Origin: Balneolaceae bacterium | GTDB taxonomy: Bacteria > Bacteroidota > Rhodothermia > Balneolales > Balneolaceae | Reading direction: 5' to 3' | Length of the DNA: 64,000 nt | Assembly: GCA_018401935.1 (NCBI GenBank) | Contig: JAGYJQ010000007.1 | Span: 1-64,000 of the forward strand | In this document: positions 26,291 through 36,988 of the stretch, piece after piece | Position numbering within the stretch: position 1 is the first letter of the stretch | Layout: every line of letters starts with the position of its first letter | The notes under the pieces: generated by a model | What the model saw: the letters and a program-made list of their open reading frames with translations, nothing else | Told to the model about the DNA's origin: nothing | Database searches by the model: none | Position numbers and translations under genes: made by a program

Positions 26291-29116
26291 ATGCAGTTAG
26301 AATCTACCGTCCGCCAACTCGCAGCTGAAAGTAAGGTAAGCGAATCCCTCTGTAAGCATGTATCTGCTCTATCCGAAATTTTAGAACAGCTTAGTCTAGA
26401 TCGAAGTACCCCTGAATTTCTGGCCTTATTAGGCAATGCCCCTTTACAAATAAAAAAAGCACTAGACCAGGGTGACACCAATGAATTAGAAGCTTTTATG
26501 AAGGGACTCCAAGGTCTATCAACCCGAGAGATAAAAGAATTTTTAAGGGTATATACTACCTATTTTCATTTGGTTAACTCTCTAGAGCAGCATGAAATTA
26601 GTCGAATAAATCGTAAACGCGAGTTCGCAGAAACACCGGATACCCCTCGAAATGAAAGTATTTTGGAGGCGGTGCATGCCATGAAAAAGCAGGGGTATAG
26701 CTTTGCTGAGGTGATGGATGTGTTTAATCACATGGATATTCAGCCCACCATTACGGCCCATCCGACCGAAGCACGGAGGCGAAGTGTACTCACCAAGCAG
26801 CACGAAATAAGTGAGATGGTGAGTAAATTGGGGACTGAAGAACTAACTTCAGATGAGGAGCGGCATTTAAGGAAAGAAATACTAAATCAATTAAAATTGC
26901 TACTTCTGACCGATGAGGTTCGGGCCGAACGAATGTCGGTAGAGGATGAAGTAGAAAATGGTCTTTATTTCTTTACTCATACTATCTGGGATGCTATCCC
27001 AAGACTCTACAAAGATATGAGGTTGGCTTTGGAGACCTATTATCCAGAGGCCTACGCCCATCAGGACCCGGAGTTACCCATCGTACTTCGTTATCGTTCT
27101 TGGATTGGAAGTGATCGGGATGGCAATCCTAATGTCACCTCTTCGGTTACTTGGAAAACCCTTATAGAGCAGCGTAAAACGGTCATTCAGCTCTATTTAA
27201 AAAAGTTGGACCACCTTCGAAGATATTTGAGTATTTCGTATAAAGAAACCACTATCTCGGATGCCTTGAGAGAATCTTTGCGAAAGGAAGAAAGCGATAA
27301 TCCCTTAAGTGATTTATACGAAAGAAGGTATCAAAGAGAGCCCTATCGCAGAAAAATCACCCACATGATGCAACGCTTAAGTACCCAGTTGCATGCATTG
27401 GAAGACTCTAAGAGTCACATTCTACGTACAGCTAAAGAGTATACTCCTGAGGTATTTATTGGGGATTTAGAACTTATATGCCAATCCTTGCAGCAACAAG
27501 GGTTCAGCGGGATTGCAGAACAGGGTAGACTCCATGACTTGGTGGTTTGCGCTAAAACCTTTGGGTTTCACTTGACGGCCTTGGATATACGCCAGCACTC
27601 ACGCCTTCATGAGGAAACGGTGGAGGAAATGTTGCGCTTTGCCGGTGCTGCAAGTGACTATGCCCATCTTTCCGAAAGCGAAAAAATTGATCTTTTAGAT
27701 AAGGAACTCAAAAATCCACGTCCCTTATGTTCGAGAGGGTTTCAGCGAAGCGAAACGGCCCAAAAAGTGTTGGGTGTTTTTGAAGAAATTCGAGACATGC
27801 TCGAACTCGATCCCAATATATTTGGCAGTTACATTATATCAATGACCCATGGGGTTAGCGATATGCTAGAAGTCCTTCTTATTGCCAAAGAAATGGGCTT
27901 GTGGAGTATAGAGGATGGAAAAGTTACCACCCCATTGGATGTGGTACCTCTTTTTGAAACGATCGAAGATTTAGAGCACTCCCGTGATCTAATGGCTCAG
28001 ATGTTTGAGGATCCACTCTTCAAAGAGCACATTGTGGCGAGGAATAATTTCCAAGAAATCATGTTGGGGTATTCCGACAGTAATAAAGATGGTGGATATT
28101 GGACCGCAAATTGGGCATTAAACAAAGCTCAGTACGATTTAGGAATAGTCTGCCGGGAGTATAATATAGATTTTAGGCTTTTTCATGGCCGAGGTGGTAC
28201 TGTTGGGCGGGGTGGCGGACAGTCCAACAAAGCTATTGTGGCAATGCCGCCGGTGAGTAACAACGGGCGTATTCGATTTACTGAACAAGGCGAGGTAATA
28301 TCCTTTCGATATTCTCTTGAGACCATTGCCCATCGCCACTTAGAACAGCTTGTTCATGCGATGGCTCAGGTTATAAATGCTCAAAAGAATGCACCTGGGT
28401 ACCTCTATGGTAAAGATCGTGAATGGGATCTCATGCAGGAGCTTTCTAAATATACAATGGAAGCCTACAGGGGTCTAATCGATGCGCCGGGTTTCTGGGA
28501 ATGGTACATGCAAAAAACACCTATTGAGCATATTGGTAAACTTCCCATTGCCTCCCGACCTGTTTCCAGAGGTGCTGGAGGTGGGTTGACTTTCGATGGA
28601 CTTCGAGCCATCCCATGGGTCTTTGCCTGGACCCAAGTCCGCTATAATGTGCCCGGCTGGTATGGTATAGGAGCGGGCTTAAAAAAACTAATAGATAACA
28701 ATCCAGATGCTCAAGACATCGTAAAACGGTGGTTTAGAGAATGGACTTTTTTCCACACCGTTCTTAATAATTCCCAGCGAGAGTTGGCTCGAACCCATAT
28801 AGCGACCTCTGAATTGTATTTGGAGCATCCTGAAGGGGATACCTTTCATCAAATGATACTACAGGATTTCAACTGGGCAACGGAGTATATCACACGTATT
28901 GCTGGTATGGAGAAGATTTTAGATCATAACCCCGTCATTCAGCGCTCCATCCAATTTAGAAATCCTTTTACCTATCCCCTAAATGTCATTCAAACCGAGC
29001 TAATTCAACGTTGGGCACTACGAGACCTAACCGACCAGAAAGAAGAGGAAATACTAACAGAGTTACTGTTTTTAAACATTAACAGTATAGCTGCAGCCAT
29101 GCAGAGTACGGGTTAA
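26291..29116 (+). CDS. ppc: phosphoenolpyruvate carboxylase
   Basis: 941 residues. Makes oxaloacetate from PEP and bicarbonate, feeding the TCA cycle. Catalytic His157 is in TAHPTEARRRS; HGRGGTVGRGGG (substrate loop), SNKDGGYWTANWAL and SRPVSRGAGGG are all present. The C-terminus ends QSTG where the family almost always has QNTG; the Gly carboxylate that matters is kept. Single gene with its own leader of about 95 bases. Confidence 0.96.
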   Translation: MQLESTVRQLAAESKVSESLCKHVSALSEILEQLSLDRSTPEFLALLGNAPLQIKKALDQGDTNELEAFMKGLQGLSTREIKEFLRVYTTYFHLVNSLEQHEISRINRKREFAETPDTPRNESILEAVHAMKKQGYSFAEVMDVFNHMDIQPTITAHPTEARRRSVLTKQHEISEMVSKLGTEELTSDEERHLRKEILNQLKLLLLTDEVRAERMSVEDEVENGLYFFTHTIWDAIPRLYKDMRLALETYYPEAYAHQDPELPIVLRYRSWIGSDRDGNPNVTSSVTWKTLIEQRKTVIQLYLKKLDHLRRYLSISYKETTISDALRESLRKEESDNPLSDLYERRYQREPYRRKITHMMQRLSTQLHALEDSKSHILRTAKEYTPEVFIGDLELICQSLQQQGFSGIAEQGRLHDLVVCAKTFGFHLTALDIRQHSRLHEETVEEMLRFAGAASDYAHLSESEKIDLLDKELKNPRPLCSRGFQRSETAQKVLGVFEEIRDMLELDPNIFGSYIISMTHGVSDMLEVLLIAKEMGLWSIEDGKVTTPLDVVPLFETIEDLEHSRDLMAQMFEDPLFKEHIVARNNFQEIMLGYSDSNKDGGYWTANWALNKAQYDLGIVCREYNIDFRLFHGRGGTVGRGGGQSNKAIVAMPPVSNNGRIRFTEQGEVISFRYSLETIAHRHLEQLVHAMAQVINAQKNAPGYLYGKDREWDLMQELSKYTMEAYRGLIDAPGFWEWYMQKTPIEHIGKLPIASRPVSRGAGGGLTFDGLRAIPWVFAWTQVRYNVPGWYGIGAGLKKLIDNNPDAQDIVKRWFREWTFFHTVLNNSQRELARTHIATSELYLEHPEGDTFHQMILQDFNWATEYITRIAGMEKILDHNPVIQRSIQFRNPFTYPLNVIQTELIQRWALRDLTDQKEEEILTELLFLNINSIAAAMQSTG

Positions 29117-29200
29117 GTTTCCCCTCTAAAAAGCTGTATTTTATAAGAACTTTCATATACATCCTTACTATATTTCGCAAAAGATTCAAAGAATACAAAC

Positions 29201-30280
29201 ATGGCTTCAACAATACAGGTAGATAAGGCGGCTACTTCCCGAATTCAGGAAGTGGATATGAATAACTTAGACTTTGGTCGGTGTTTCACGGATCACATGT
29301 TTGAGATGCAATATGCAAACGATGCCTGGAAAACGGCCCATGTTAAACCTTTTGGTCCCATTCAAATTACCCCGGCATTGAACGTACTTCATTATGGGCA
29401 GGCGGTATTTGAAGGAATGAAAGCTTTTTATGTTGATGAGCATCAGATTAATTTATTTCGCCCAGACGTGCATCATGCCCGCTTTAATCGATCGTGCCGA
29501 AGGATGTGCATACCAGAAACTTCCTTTGAGGTATTTATTGAAGCATTGGAAACCCTCATTCGATTAGATGCGGCTTGGGTGCCACAGAAGCGAGGCACTG
29601 CGCTCTACATTAGACCCTTTATTTTTGCTAACGAAGATTACCTCGCCGCTAGAGTGTCATCCACCTATGCCTACCATATCATCATGTCCCCGGTGGGCGC
29701 CTATTATGCCGAAGGATTTAATCCAGTTTCTTTAACCACTTCGCCTGATTTTGTGCGTGCGGTGCCGGGAGGAACCGGGGAGGCTAAAACTGCGGGTAAC
29801 TATGCAGCCAGTTTCTTGCCAGCCCAACAGGCACAGCAAGATGGCTTTACACAGGTGCTTTGGTTGGATGCCATTGAGCACAAGTACATTGAAGAAGTAG
29901 GAACCATGAACATTCATTTTCTGATTGACGACACCTTGGTGACCCCCTCGTTAACGGGTTCGGTTTTATCAGGTATTACTCGAGATTCTGTAATCCAACT
30001 AGCTAAGGAGTGGGAATATGAGGTTCAAGAGCGTAGAGTTTCTATCGATGAAATCATGCAAGCATCTGCCGATGGCCGGCTTAAAGAGGTTTTTGGGAGT
30101 GGAACCGCTGCGGTTATTAGCCCAGTAGGTCGAATTGCCCACAAAGGCCAGGAGATAGCGATTGGCCACCAAAAAATAGGACCTCTTGCAAAACGCCTCT
30201 ACGATACTATTACCGGTATACAATATGGTGAACTAGAAGATCCTTTTGGCTGGACTCATCCCGTTACCATTCACTCCTAA
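29201..30280 (+). CDS. ilvE: branched-chain amino acid aminotransferase
   Basis: 359 residues, fold-type IV PLP enzyme. It transfers amino groups between Leu/Ile/Val and 2-oxoglutarate. The PLP Lys is Lys228 (AIEHKYIEEVGTMN); other signatures are LHYGQAVFEGMKAF, GTALYIRPF, TGEAKTAGNYAAS and LSGITRDSVI. Length and motifs match the type II BCAT group. The crcB gene follows after seven bases. Confidence 0.95.
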   Translation: MASTIQVDKAATSRIQEVDMNNLDFGRCFTDHMFEMQYANDAWKTAHVKPFGPIQITPALNVLHYGQAVFEGMKAFYVDEHQINLFRPDVHHARFNRSCRRMCIPETSFEVFIEALETLIRLDAAWVPQKRGTALYIRPFIFANEDYLAARVSSTYAYHIIMSPVGAYYAEGFNPVSLTTSPDFVRAVPGGTGEAKTAGNYAASFLPAQQAQQDGFTQVLWLDAIEHKYIEEVGTMNIHFLIDDTLVTPSLTGSVLSGITRDSVIQLAKEWEYEVQERRVSIDEIMQASADGRLKEVFGSGTAAVISPVGRIAHKGQEIAIGHQKIGPLAKRLYDTITGIQYGELEDPFGWTHPVTIHS

Positions 30281-30287
30281 GTTACCG

Positions 30288-30683
30288 GTGCAACTTCAGA
30301 CCATTATAGCGATCATGCTCGGTGGAAGTTTAGGTGCGTTGAGCCGCTACCTACTCAGTTTGGGAGTGCACCAATGGCTAAAACCAGAAATATTACCCGT
30401 CGGTACCATAGTGGTCAACCTTGTGGGATGTTTTTTAATTGGCCTCCTCGCAGCTTTTTTCGAAGTTAAAAACTGGGGAAACGGCTGGCCTCGAATGTTT
30501 TTATTCGTAGGGTTTTTAGGCAGTTTTACCACTTTTTCCACCTACACTTTTGATACCTTTTTGCTGCTTAAAACCGATCAATTTGTGGGTGCTTTTCTGA
30601 ATATGGGACTCCAGGTTATACTCGGTTTAGCCTTAGCCATAGCGGGATGGTATTCGATTTATGCCCTCAAGATCTCTGGTTGA
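30288..30683 (+). CDS. crcB: fluoride channel CrcB/FluC
   Basis: 131 residues, four membrane helices. Signatures: GGSLGALSRYLLS, the pore helix VNLVGCFLIG, and GFLGSFTTFSTYTFD with the conserved Phe/Thr/Ser residues. It exports fluoride as a dual-topology dimer. The GTG at 30288 is chosen: it gives the family length and lies just after ilvE; an earlier in-frame start at 30246 would overlap ilvE. No room for, or sign of, a fluoride riboswitch, so expression probably depends on ilvE. Confidence 0.88.
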   Translation: MQLQTIIAIMLGGSLGALSRYLLSLGVHQWLKPEILPVGTIVVNLVGCFLIGLLAAFFEVKNWGNGWPRMFLFVGFLGSFTTFSTYTFDTFLLLKTDQFVGAFLNMGLQVILGLALAIAGWYSIYALKISG

Positions 30684-30699
30684 TGTATCCCCAAACACC

Positions 30700-31626
30700 T
30701 CAATACCCTTTACTACGATCCACAAGAAACTGGGCGGGCATTCCAGATGAGATTCGATTGTAATTTTCCACAATCAAAGCTGCGGCATCGGCTACTCGGG
30801 TCATCGCCGCTATGTGGGGGGTAATCATCACTTCCTTACGATTCCAGAAATGATGGTTTTGAGCAAGTGGTTCCTTCGTGAATACATCCAAGTATGCACC
30901 TTGAATCTGCTGGGTATCTAGGGCATAAATCAGGTCTTCATCAACCAGTTGGACCCCTCGTCCTGCATTGATTATAAAGCTAGGTTGTGGCATGCTCTTA
31001 AACAGTTCAAGGTCCAGTAGGCCCTGAGTTTCGGATGTATTTGGAAGTAAGGAAACCAGGACGTTACACTGTTCTGCAAAGGTGTGGAGTTCGTGCTGTT
31101 CATAACAATGCACCAGTGGAAGTTCTTTTTTAGATCGAGACCAGCCCAACACCCGGTAGCCTTGGGCTGCTAGAGATTGACTCACATAGCTCCCTATGTT
31201 TCCCAGCCCCATTACCCCAACGCTGAGATCCTGGTGTCGTAGGGTGTCTTTGGGAGCCCAGCGGGCATCTGATTGATTAGCTCGATAGAATAAGCCATGG
31301 TGCCGAATATCCATAAGAGCCCATTCAATATATGCGAGCATATCGGTGGCAAGGGATTGCAGACTCATTCGGGCAATGGGAATATGAGCGGGTATACTGG
31401 CATCTTCGAGAAGCTCAGCTACACCAGCTCCATAGGATTGAATGAGCTGGAGGTTAGGATATGGACTCAACGCATGTTCAGGTATGTTCCAGCATACACC
31501 CATCCTAACCGCCTCTTTTGCCGTTATTCTAGGCCATATATCCACCTTAATATTTGGATCTAGCCCGTGAATGTGTTCTTGCAGTTCGAGAAAATTTCTG
31601 TTCGTAGAAATGAGTGCTATTGCCAT
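30700..31626 (-). CDS. D-isomer-specific 2-hydroxyacid dehydrogenase (GhrA-like)
   Basis: 308 residues. NAD(P)-binding fold with VGVMGLGNIGSYV, catalytic Arg in NAGRGVQLVDEDL, Glu in FTKEPL and His in MITPHIAAMT. Closest in pattern to glyoxylate/hydroxypyruvate reductase A, which reduces 2-oxoacids with NADPH. Convergent with crcB (16 bases between stops) and divergent from dnaE. Confidence 0.87.
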   Translation of the reverse strand: MAIALISTNRNFLELQEHIHGLDPNIKVDIWPRITAKEAVRMGVCWNIPEHALSPYPNLQLIQSYGAGVAELLEDASIPAHIPIARMSLQSLATDMLAYIEWALMDIRHHGLFYRANQSDARWAPKDTLRHQDLSVGVMGLGNIGSYVSQSLAAQGYRVLGWSRSKKELPLVHCYEQHELHTFAEQCNVLVSLLPNTSETQGLLDLELFKSMPQPSFIINAGRGVQLVDEDLIYALDTQQIQGAYLDVFTKEPLAQNHHFWNRKEVMITPHIAAMTRVADAAALIVENYNRISSGMPAQFLVDRSKGY

Positions 31627-31720
31627 AATTAAATATAGGGGTTAATAGCTAAAATTTGTGGAAAACTTGTGCACATAGTCTTTGCTGGTTACCCTATATT
31701 AACAAGATAATTACCTATGT

Positions 31721-34700
31721 ATGTATCTAATATTTGACACCGAAACTACCGGTTTACCCCGAGATTATAGCGCACCAATAACGCAGTTAGACAATTGGCC
31801 TAGATTGGTTCAGCTGGCTTGGCAGTTGCATGATCAGACGGGCGTATTACTATCGAGTGGGAACTATATAATTCGCCCTGAAGGCTTTACTATACCCTTT
31901 AATTCTGAACAAATTCATGGAATTTCTACCGAAAGAGCCTTAAAGGAAGGAGTCGATCTCAAAGAAGTACTGGAGATTTTTAGAAAAGATATTGATCGGG
32001 CCCATTTTTTGGTTGGGCATAATGTGTCCTTTGATGAACGTGTGATGGGGGCCGAATACCTGCGAAACAGAATCCCTTCGGCCATCATGGATAAGGCTAA
32101 GATAGACACAAAAGATGAGGGTACTCAGTTTTGTGCTATTCCAGGTCCAAGAGGATTTAAGTGGCCTTCCCTAGGAGAACTTCATCATGCTTTGTTTAAC
32201 AAGGGATTTGATGATGCACACGATGCGGCCGCAGATGTAGAGGCAACCGCTCGTTGTTTTTTAGAGTTGGTTCTGCTTGGAGAGGCTAAGTTTAGCTTTC
32301 CTTTAGACGCCAAATTATATGAATCCCCCCAAAGCTATTTAAAAAGAGAAAATTACATAAATCTCGTCTCTCCAGATCGTTTAAAAACTTCTAAGTCTCC
32401 CGATGGACAAGTAGACAAAACGGCGGAATCACAAGATCAATTACCCAGTGCGAATGCCATTAGTGACCCAAGCATAGCAGAGCAAGGCAATTCTGTAGCC
32501 TACGAAGAACAAAAAGAATCGGCAAAAAAAAAACTAGAAAAATGGACACAGGGAGAGCCTCTTAGCTTCTCACATCTGCACTGTCACTCTAAGTATTCTG
32601 TACTTAGATCCACGGCGGGGGTTAAAGATTTGGTCACAAAGGCAGCACAGTGGAAGATGCCGGCGGTGGGACTTACGGATTTAGGCAACATGTTTGGTGC
32701 ATTCACCTTCGTTGCAGAAGCTCATAAACAAGGGATCAAGCCCATTGTGGGGTGCGAACTGTATTTGGTTGAAGATCACTCAAAGAAAAAATTTACCCGT
32801 GAACATCGTGATTTACGTTGGCAAATACCGTTACTGGCAAAAAATCAGCAGGGCTTCAAAAATTTATCGAACATCTGTTCTCTTGGATACACCCAGGGGT
32901 ACTATTATAAATATCCAAGGGTGGATAAACAGATCATTGCCGAGTACTCCAAAGATATTATTGCGCTAAGTGGAGGTACCAATGGCCTGCTCGGAGAACT
33001 CATTTTAAATAAAGGAATAGAGGCGGCAGAAGCAGAAATTAGTTGGTGGATAGATTGCTTTGGAGATGACTTCTACCTAGAGCTAATCGATCACGGTTTA
33101 CCAGAAGAGCAGCGCGTCAACGAAGTGTTTCGGGACTTTTCCAAGAAATATGGCGTTTCCTTGGTTGCTACTAATAACTGCTTTTATATGGAAAAAGCAG
33201 ACGCAGATGCTCATGATGCTCTTATCTGTATTGACGATGGTGCTCTTAAAAGTACGCCCATAGGTAAAGGGCGTGATTTTAGATATGGATTCCCTAACCA
33301 TGAGTTCTATTTCAAGTCTTCTGAAGAAATGATAGGGGTATTTTCAGATGTGCCTGAGGCGATATATAGCACCTATGAGATCGCTGAAAAAGTAGAGCCT
33401 ATCGTACTAGAGCGCGACGTTATTCTGCCCAAGTTTGATATTCCGGCAGCCTTCGAAAATGAAGATGATTATTTGCGCCATCTCACCCTCCAAGGGGCTG
33501 CTCAGAAATACGGAGAACTAAGCCCTGAACTCCAAGATCGCATCAATTTAGAACTGGGAATTATTAAGGATATGGGTTTCCCGGGATATTTTCTCATCGT
33601 ACAAGACTTTATAGCCGCCGCAAAAAACATGGGAGTGTACGTTGGACCAGGAAGAGGATCTGCAGCCGGTTCGGTAGTAGCCTACGCAACGGGAATAACC
33701 AATATTGACCCCCTAAAATACGACTTGCTTTTCGAGCGATTCTTGAACCCTGAGCGGGTTAGTATGCCGGATATTGATATTGATTTTGATGACGAAGGTC
33801 GTCAAAAAGTTATTGAGTACGTGGTCGATAAATACGGGGCTGACCAGGTGGCGCATATAGTTACCTTCGGTTCTATGGCAGCGCGGTCTTCGGTACGAGA
33901 TGTAGCTCGTGTGTTGGATTTACCCCTAGCCGATGCCGACCGAATAGCAAAATTAGTACCAGAACGTCCTGGCACAACACTGGATAATGCATTTTCAGAG
34001 GTAAAAGAACTTCGGGAAATTAGAGATGGAGACGGCCTTGAAGCAGAAACATTGCGAATGGCCCAAATTCTAGAAGGATCGGTTAGAAACACAGGTCTTC
34101 ATGCGGCAGGAATTATCATCGCACCCGATCGACTCACCGAATATATTCCTGTTAGTACAGCCAAAGATGCGGAGCTGCAAGTGACGCAGTTCGATGGGGG
34201 TGTTATTGAGTCAGCTGGGATGTTGAAGATGGATTTTTTGGGATTAAAAACCTTATCCATCTTAAAAACAGCCATTCAGTTTGTACAAGAGAATCATCAA
34301 AAGAGATATACCCTTGACGATATTCCCTTAAATGATGCCAAAACCTTCGAATTGTACCAAAAAGGCGGAACCCTCGGGACTTTTCAGTTCGAAAGTGAGG
34401 GGATGAGAAAGTACCTTAAAGACCTAAAACCTACTGACATTGACGATCTCATTGCAATGAATGCCTTGTATAGACCAGGTCCCATGCAATTTATTCCCAA
34501 CTATATTGAGCGTAAACATGGGCGTGAGGAAGTTGAATACGACCATGAGGACTTAATCCCCTTATTGCAGGCAACCTTTGGTATCATGATTTATCAGGAA
34601 CAGATCATGAAAGTGGCTCAACAAATGGGTGGATATAGCCTAGGAGAAGCCGACGTATTACGACGGATAATGGGTAAGAAAAAAGCGGACTTACTTCCTC

Positions 34701-36031
34701 CTGAGGAGGAGAAATTTGTTCGGCAATCCGTTGAGCGTGGGTATGATGAAAAAGTGGCTAAAAATGTATTCGATAAAATGGCCATGTTTGCCGGTTACGG
34801 GTTCAACAAGTCCCACTCTGCGGCTTATTCAGTAGTGGCCTATCATACTATGTACTTTAAAGCCAATTATACCCCAGAGTATATGGCGGCGGTACTAAGC
34901 CATAATATGAGTGACATAAAAAAAATTGCCTCCTTTATTGAGGAGTGTCAACAACTCGGAATACCGGTAGATCCACCCAATATTAACACGTCTCGAGGAC
35001 GATTTGTGGCTAAGGAAGGTCGGGTTCAGTATGGAATGTCAGCCATCAAAGGAGTGGGAGATAGCGCCATTCAACATATTGTTGAGCAGCGTGCCACTGC
35101 GGGTGATTTCACATCTATGTTTGATTTTGCTTCACGCGTAGATATTCGCGTATGCAACCGGCGTACCCTTGAAAGTTTAATTCAGTCGGGTGCCTTTGAT
35201 AGTCTGCACGACAATAGAGCACAACTTATGCAAGGTGTAGAGGATATTTTATCGTATGCCAATCGCAAGCAGGAAGAAAAAAGGCTCAACCAAGTTAATT
35301 TGTTTGGAGGTGCTGGTGCTGAGGCCGTATTACAAGAGCCTAAGCTACCGACTATTCCAAACTGGACATCTATGGAGCGACTTAATAGAGAGCGTGAACT
35401 CATCGGCTTTTATTTAAGCGGGCATCCTCTTGAGAGGTACAAAGAAGATATACAGCTTTTTTCGTCTCATTCACTCTCATCAGATACCATAGACCAACTT
35501 AATCACGATTCTGAGTTAAATGTTATTGGAATTGTAACCTCTAAGCGAGTTATAACGGATAAAAAAGGACGACCGATCGCTTTTTTAATGGTCGAAGATA
35601 GGCATTCCTCCATCGAAATGGCGGTCTTTAGCCAGCAATTCGATCAGTACGCAGCTCTTCTTGAAGTTGATAATGTGCTTTGGATAAAAGGTCGTTACAG
35701 TAAACGTGACCGTGGAAACTCGATGATTGTGCAAGCGGTGGAGAGGGTGGAAAATCTAAGAGAAAAGCACCAAGATAAACTGCGTCTATCCATTCGATTG
35801 CATACCCACATCCTAGAGAGTAGTTCCATTGACCGACTGGCCCATCTGCTAAGTTTACATCAAGGCCATACCTACGTTAAAGCTCAAATTGAAAGTGAAC
35901 AGATAGACCGGCCAATAGCAATGAACATTCGTAAATTTGTGGTTGATCCCTCACCTACACTCATGCACGAATTACGCATATTACTAGGCGAAGAAAATGT
36001 AAAATTAGCTCTTCAAAATGGGACTGGATAA
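31721..36031 (+). CDS. dnaE: DNA polymerase III alpha subunit with N-terminal DEDDh exonuclease
   Basis: 1436 residues. Residues 1-185 are a DnaQ-like 3'-5' exonuclease with all DEDDh acids visible: FDTETTG (Asp6, Glu8), HNVSFDE and HDAAADVEATA. After a Ser/Gln/Lys linker (about 205-270) a PHP domain begins with SHLHCHSKYSVL. The polymerase domain has YVGPGRGSAAGS and the PDIDIDFDDEGRQ catalytic acids at about 682. Later come the fingers, a helix-hairpin-helix (about 1135-1180) and an OB fold (about 1265-1345). It is the chromosomal replicase with built-in proofreading, an arrangement known in Bacteroidota. Single gene with a 94-base leader. Confidence 0.96.
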   Translation: MYLIFDTETTGLPRDYSAPITQLDNWPRLVQLAWQLHDQTGVLLSSGNYIIRPEGFTIPFNSEQIHGISTERALKEGVDLKEVLEIFRKDIDRAHFLVGHNVSFDERVMGAEYLRNRIPSAIMDKAKIDTKDEGTQFCAIPGPRGFKWPSLGELHHALFNKGFDDAHDAAADVEATARCFLELVLLGEAKFSFPLDAKLYESPQSYLKRENYINLVSPDRLKTSKSPDGQVDKTAESQDQLPSANAISDPSIAEQGNSVAYEEQKESAKKKLEKWTQGEPLSFSHLHCHSKYSVLRSTAGVKDLVTKAAQWKMPAVGLTDLGNMFGAFTFVAEAHKQGIKPIVGCELYLVEDHSKKKFTREHRDLRWQIPLLAKNQQGFKNLSNICSLGYTQGYYYKYPRVDKQIIAEYSKDIIALSGGTNGLLGELILNKGIEAAEAEISWWIDCFGDDFYLELIDHGLPEEQRVNEVFRDFSKKYGVSLVATNNCFYMEKADADAHDALICIDDGALKSTPIGKGRDFRYGFPNHEFYFKSSEEMIGVFSDVPEAIYSTYEIAEKVEPIVLERDVILPKFDIPAAFENEDDYLRHLTLQGAAQKYGELSPELQDRINLELGIIKDMGFPGYFLIVQDFIAAAKNMGVYVGPGRGSAAGSVVAYATGITNIDPLKYDLLFERFLNPERVSMPDIDIDFDDEGRQKVIEYVVDKYGADQVAHIVTFGSMAARSSVRDVARVLDLPLADADRIAKLVPERPGTTLDNAFSEVKELREIRDGDGLEAETLRMAQILEGSVRNTGLHAAGIIIAPDRLTEYIPVSTAKDAELQVTQFDGGVIESAGMLKMDFLGLKTLSILKTAIQFVQENHQKRYTLDDIPLNDAKTFELYQKGGTLGTFQFESEGMRKYLKDLKPTDIDDLIAMNALYRPGPMQFIPNYIERKHGREEVEYDHEDLIPLLQATFGIMIYQEQIMKVAQQMGGYSLGEADVLRRIMGKKKADLLPPEEEKFVRQSVERGYDEKVAKNVFDKMAMFAGYGFNKSHSAAYSVVAYHTMYFKANYTPEYMAAVLSHNMSDIKKIASFIEECQQLGIPVDPPNINTSRGRFVAKEGRVQYGMSAIKGVGDSAIQHIVEQRATAGDFTSMFDFASRVDIRVCNRRTLESLIQSGAFDSLHDNRAQLMQGVEDILSYANRKQEEKRLNQVNLFGGAGAEAVLQEPKLPTIPNWTSMERLNRERELIGFYLSGHPLERYKEDIQLFSSHSLSSDTIDQLNHDSELNVIGIVTSKRVITDKKGRPIAFLMVEDRHSSIEMAVFSQQFDQYAALLEVDNVLWIKGRYSKRDRGNSMIVQAVERVENLREKHQDKLRLSIRLHTHILESSSIDRLAHLLSLHQGHTYVKAQIESEQIDRPIAMNIRKFVVDPSPTLMHELRILLGEENVKLALQNGTG

Positions 36032-36167
36032 TCCTATTTTTAGGATGTAAAAAATCAACGGAATTTACTGAGGAACAACGTCGTAATGGAAACGAAATCT
36101 GCTCCAATTATGTAATTAATCTACTGAGAATAACACTCGCACTAATACCAACAAGATCATTACCATC

Positions 36168-36491
36168 ATGTCAAAAACTGTAGAAATAACCGACGCTAAT
36201 TTCGATCAAGAAGTACTTCAATCCGATAAACCTGTGCTCATCGATTTTTGGGCTGAATGGTGTGGACCTTGCCGGATGATTGGGCCGGTGGTAGAAGAAA
36301 TGGCAGGCGAATACGAGGGCAAGGCCAAAATTGGCAAAGTCAATGTAGATGTAAACCCGGAAGTATCCATTAAATATGGAATTCGAAGTATTCCAGCATT
36401 GCTCATATTCAAAAATGGTGAAGTGGTAGACCAAATCGTTGGAGCGGTACCTAAGACTCATTTGACCAAACAATTAGACGCGCACGTTTAA
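36168..36491 (+). CDS. trxA: thioredoxin
   Basis: 107 residues, the standard size. Active site WCGPC in [14 protein letters not shown]; cis-Pro in [12 protein letters not shown]. Cytoplasmic disulfide reductase partnered with thioredoxin reductase. Follows dnaE by about 136 bases. Confidence 0.96.
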   Translation: MSKTVEITDANFDQEVLQSDKPVLIDFWAEWCGPCRMIGPVVEEMAGEYEGKAKIGKVNVDVNPEVSIKYGIRSIPALLIFKNGEVVDQIVGAVPKTHLTKQLDAHV

Positions 36492-36571
36492 CTAGCCATG
36501 AGGCACACCTACCAAGTTAGATGACGGTTGTAGATCATCAATTCTTTTTGTGTGTGGTGCTATTAGTTGAA

Positions 36572-36979
36572 TTAGAAGCTAATTCGTAAGCATTTTTGTG
36601 CATTGTCCCACTCAATTGAAGAAGAGTAGTGTTGCATTAAAAACCAGCCTCTTCCATGATCTCGAAGCATTGCTTGTTGGTCGAGAGGATGGACTAGCTC
36701 CGAAGGGATGAAACCAGCCCCTTCATCATAAATTTCTGCGGTCAGTCCCTCAGGAGAAGTGGTGATATCAAGTGTTACTCTTTTACTTGAATCTAGTTCA
36801 TTACCATGGACCATGGCATTGTTTACGGCTTCACTAAGAACGAGCATGATCTCGTACTGTTTATCCTCGCTTAACTCCTCATAGCCTTTTACGGAATTCA
36901 AACACTTATCAAGTTTTTCTAATTCTTCAAAGGTAGATTGGAAAATAAAGCTCTTTTTAATCGACTTTTTATCCGGCAT
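36572..36979 (-). CDS. RsbW/anti-sigma-type ATP-binding regulatory protein
   Basis: 135 residues of GHKL ATPase fold: N box EAVNNAMVHGN, G1 box DEGAGF and G2 box DHGRGWFLM. With no dimerisation or receiver domain it fits the serine-kinase anti-sigma or anti-anti-sigma switch class. No sigma factor or STAS partner is next to it, so the target is unknown. The start at 36979 gives MPDKKSIKK. Confidence 0.8.
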   Translation of the reverse strand: MPDKKSIKKSFIFQSTFEELEKLDKCLNSVKGYEELSEDKQYEIMLVLSEAVNNAMVHGNELDSSKRVTLDITTSPEGLTAEIYDEGAGFIPSELVHPLDQQAMLRDHGRGWFLMQHYSSSIEWDNAQKCLRISF

Positions 36980-36988
36980 TTAATGATG

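Noticed and set aside
30281-30315. Possible fluoride riboswitch before crcB
   Set aside because: Only seven bases separate the ilvE stop from the chosen crcB start, and the ilvE end does not resemble the crcB RNA motif.
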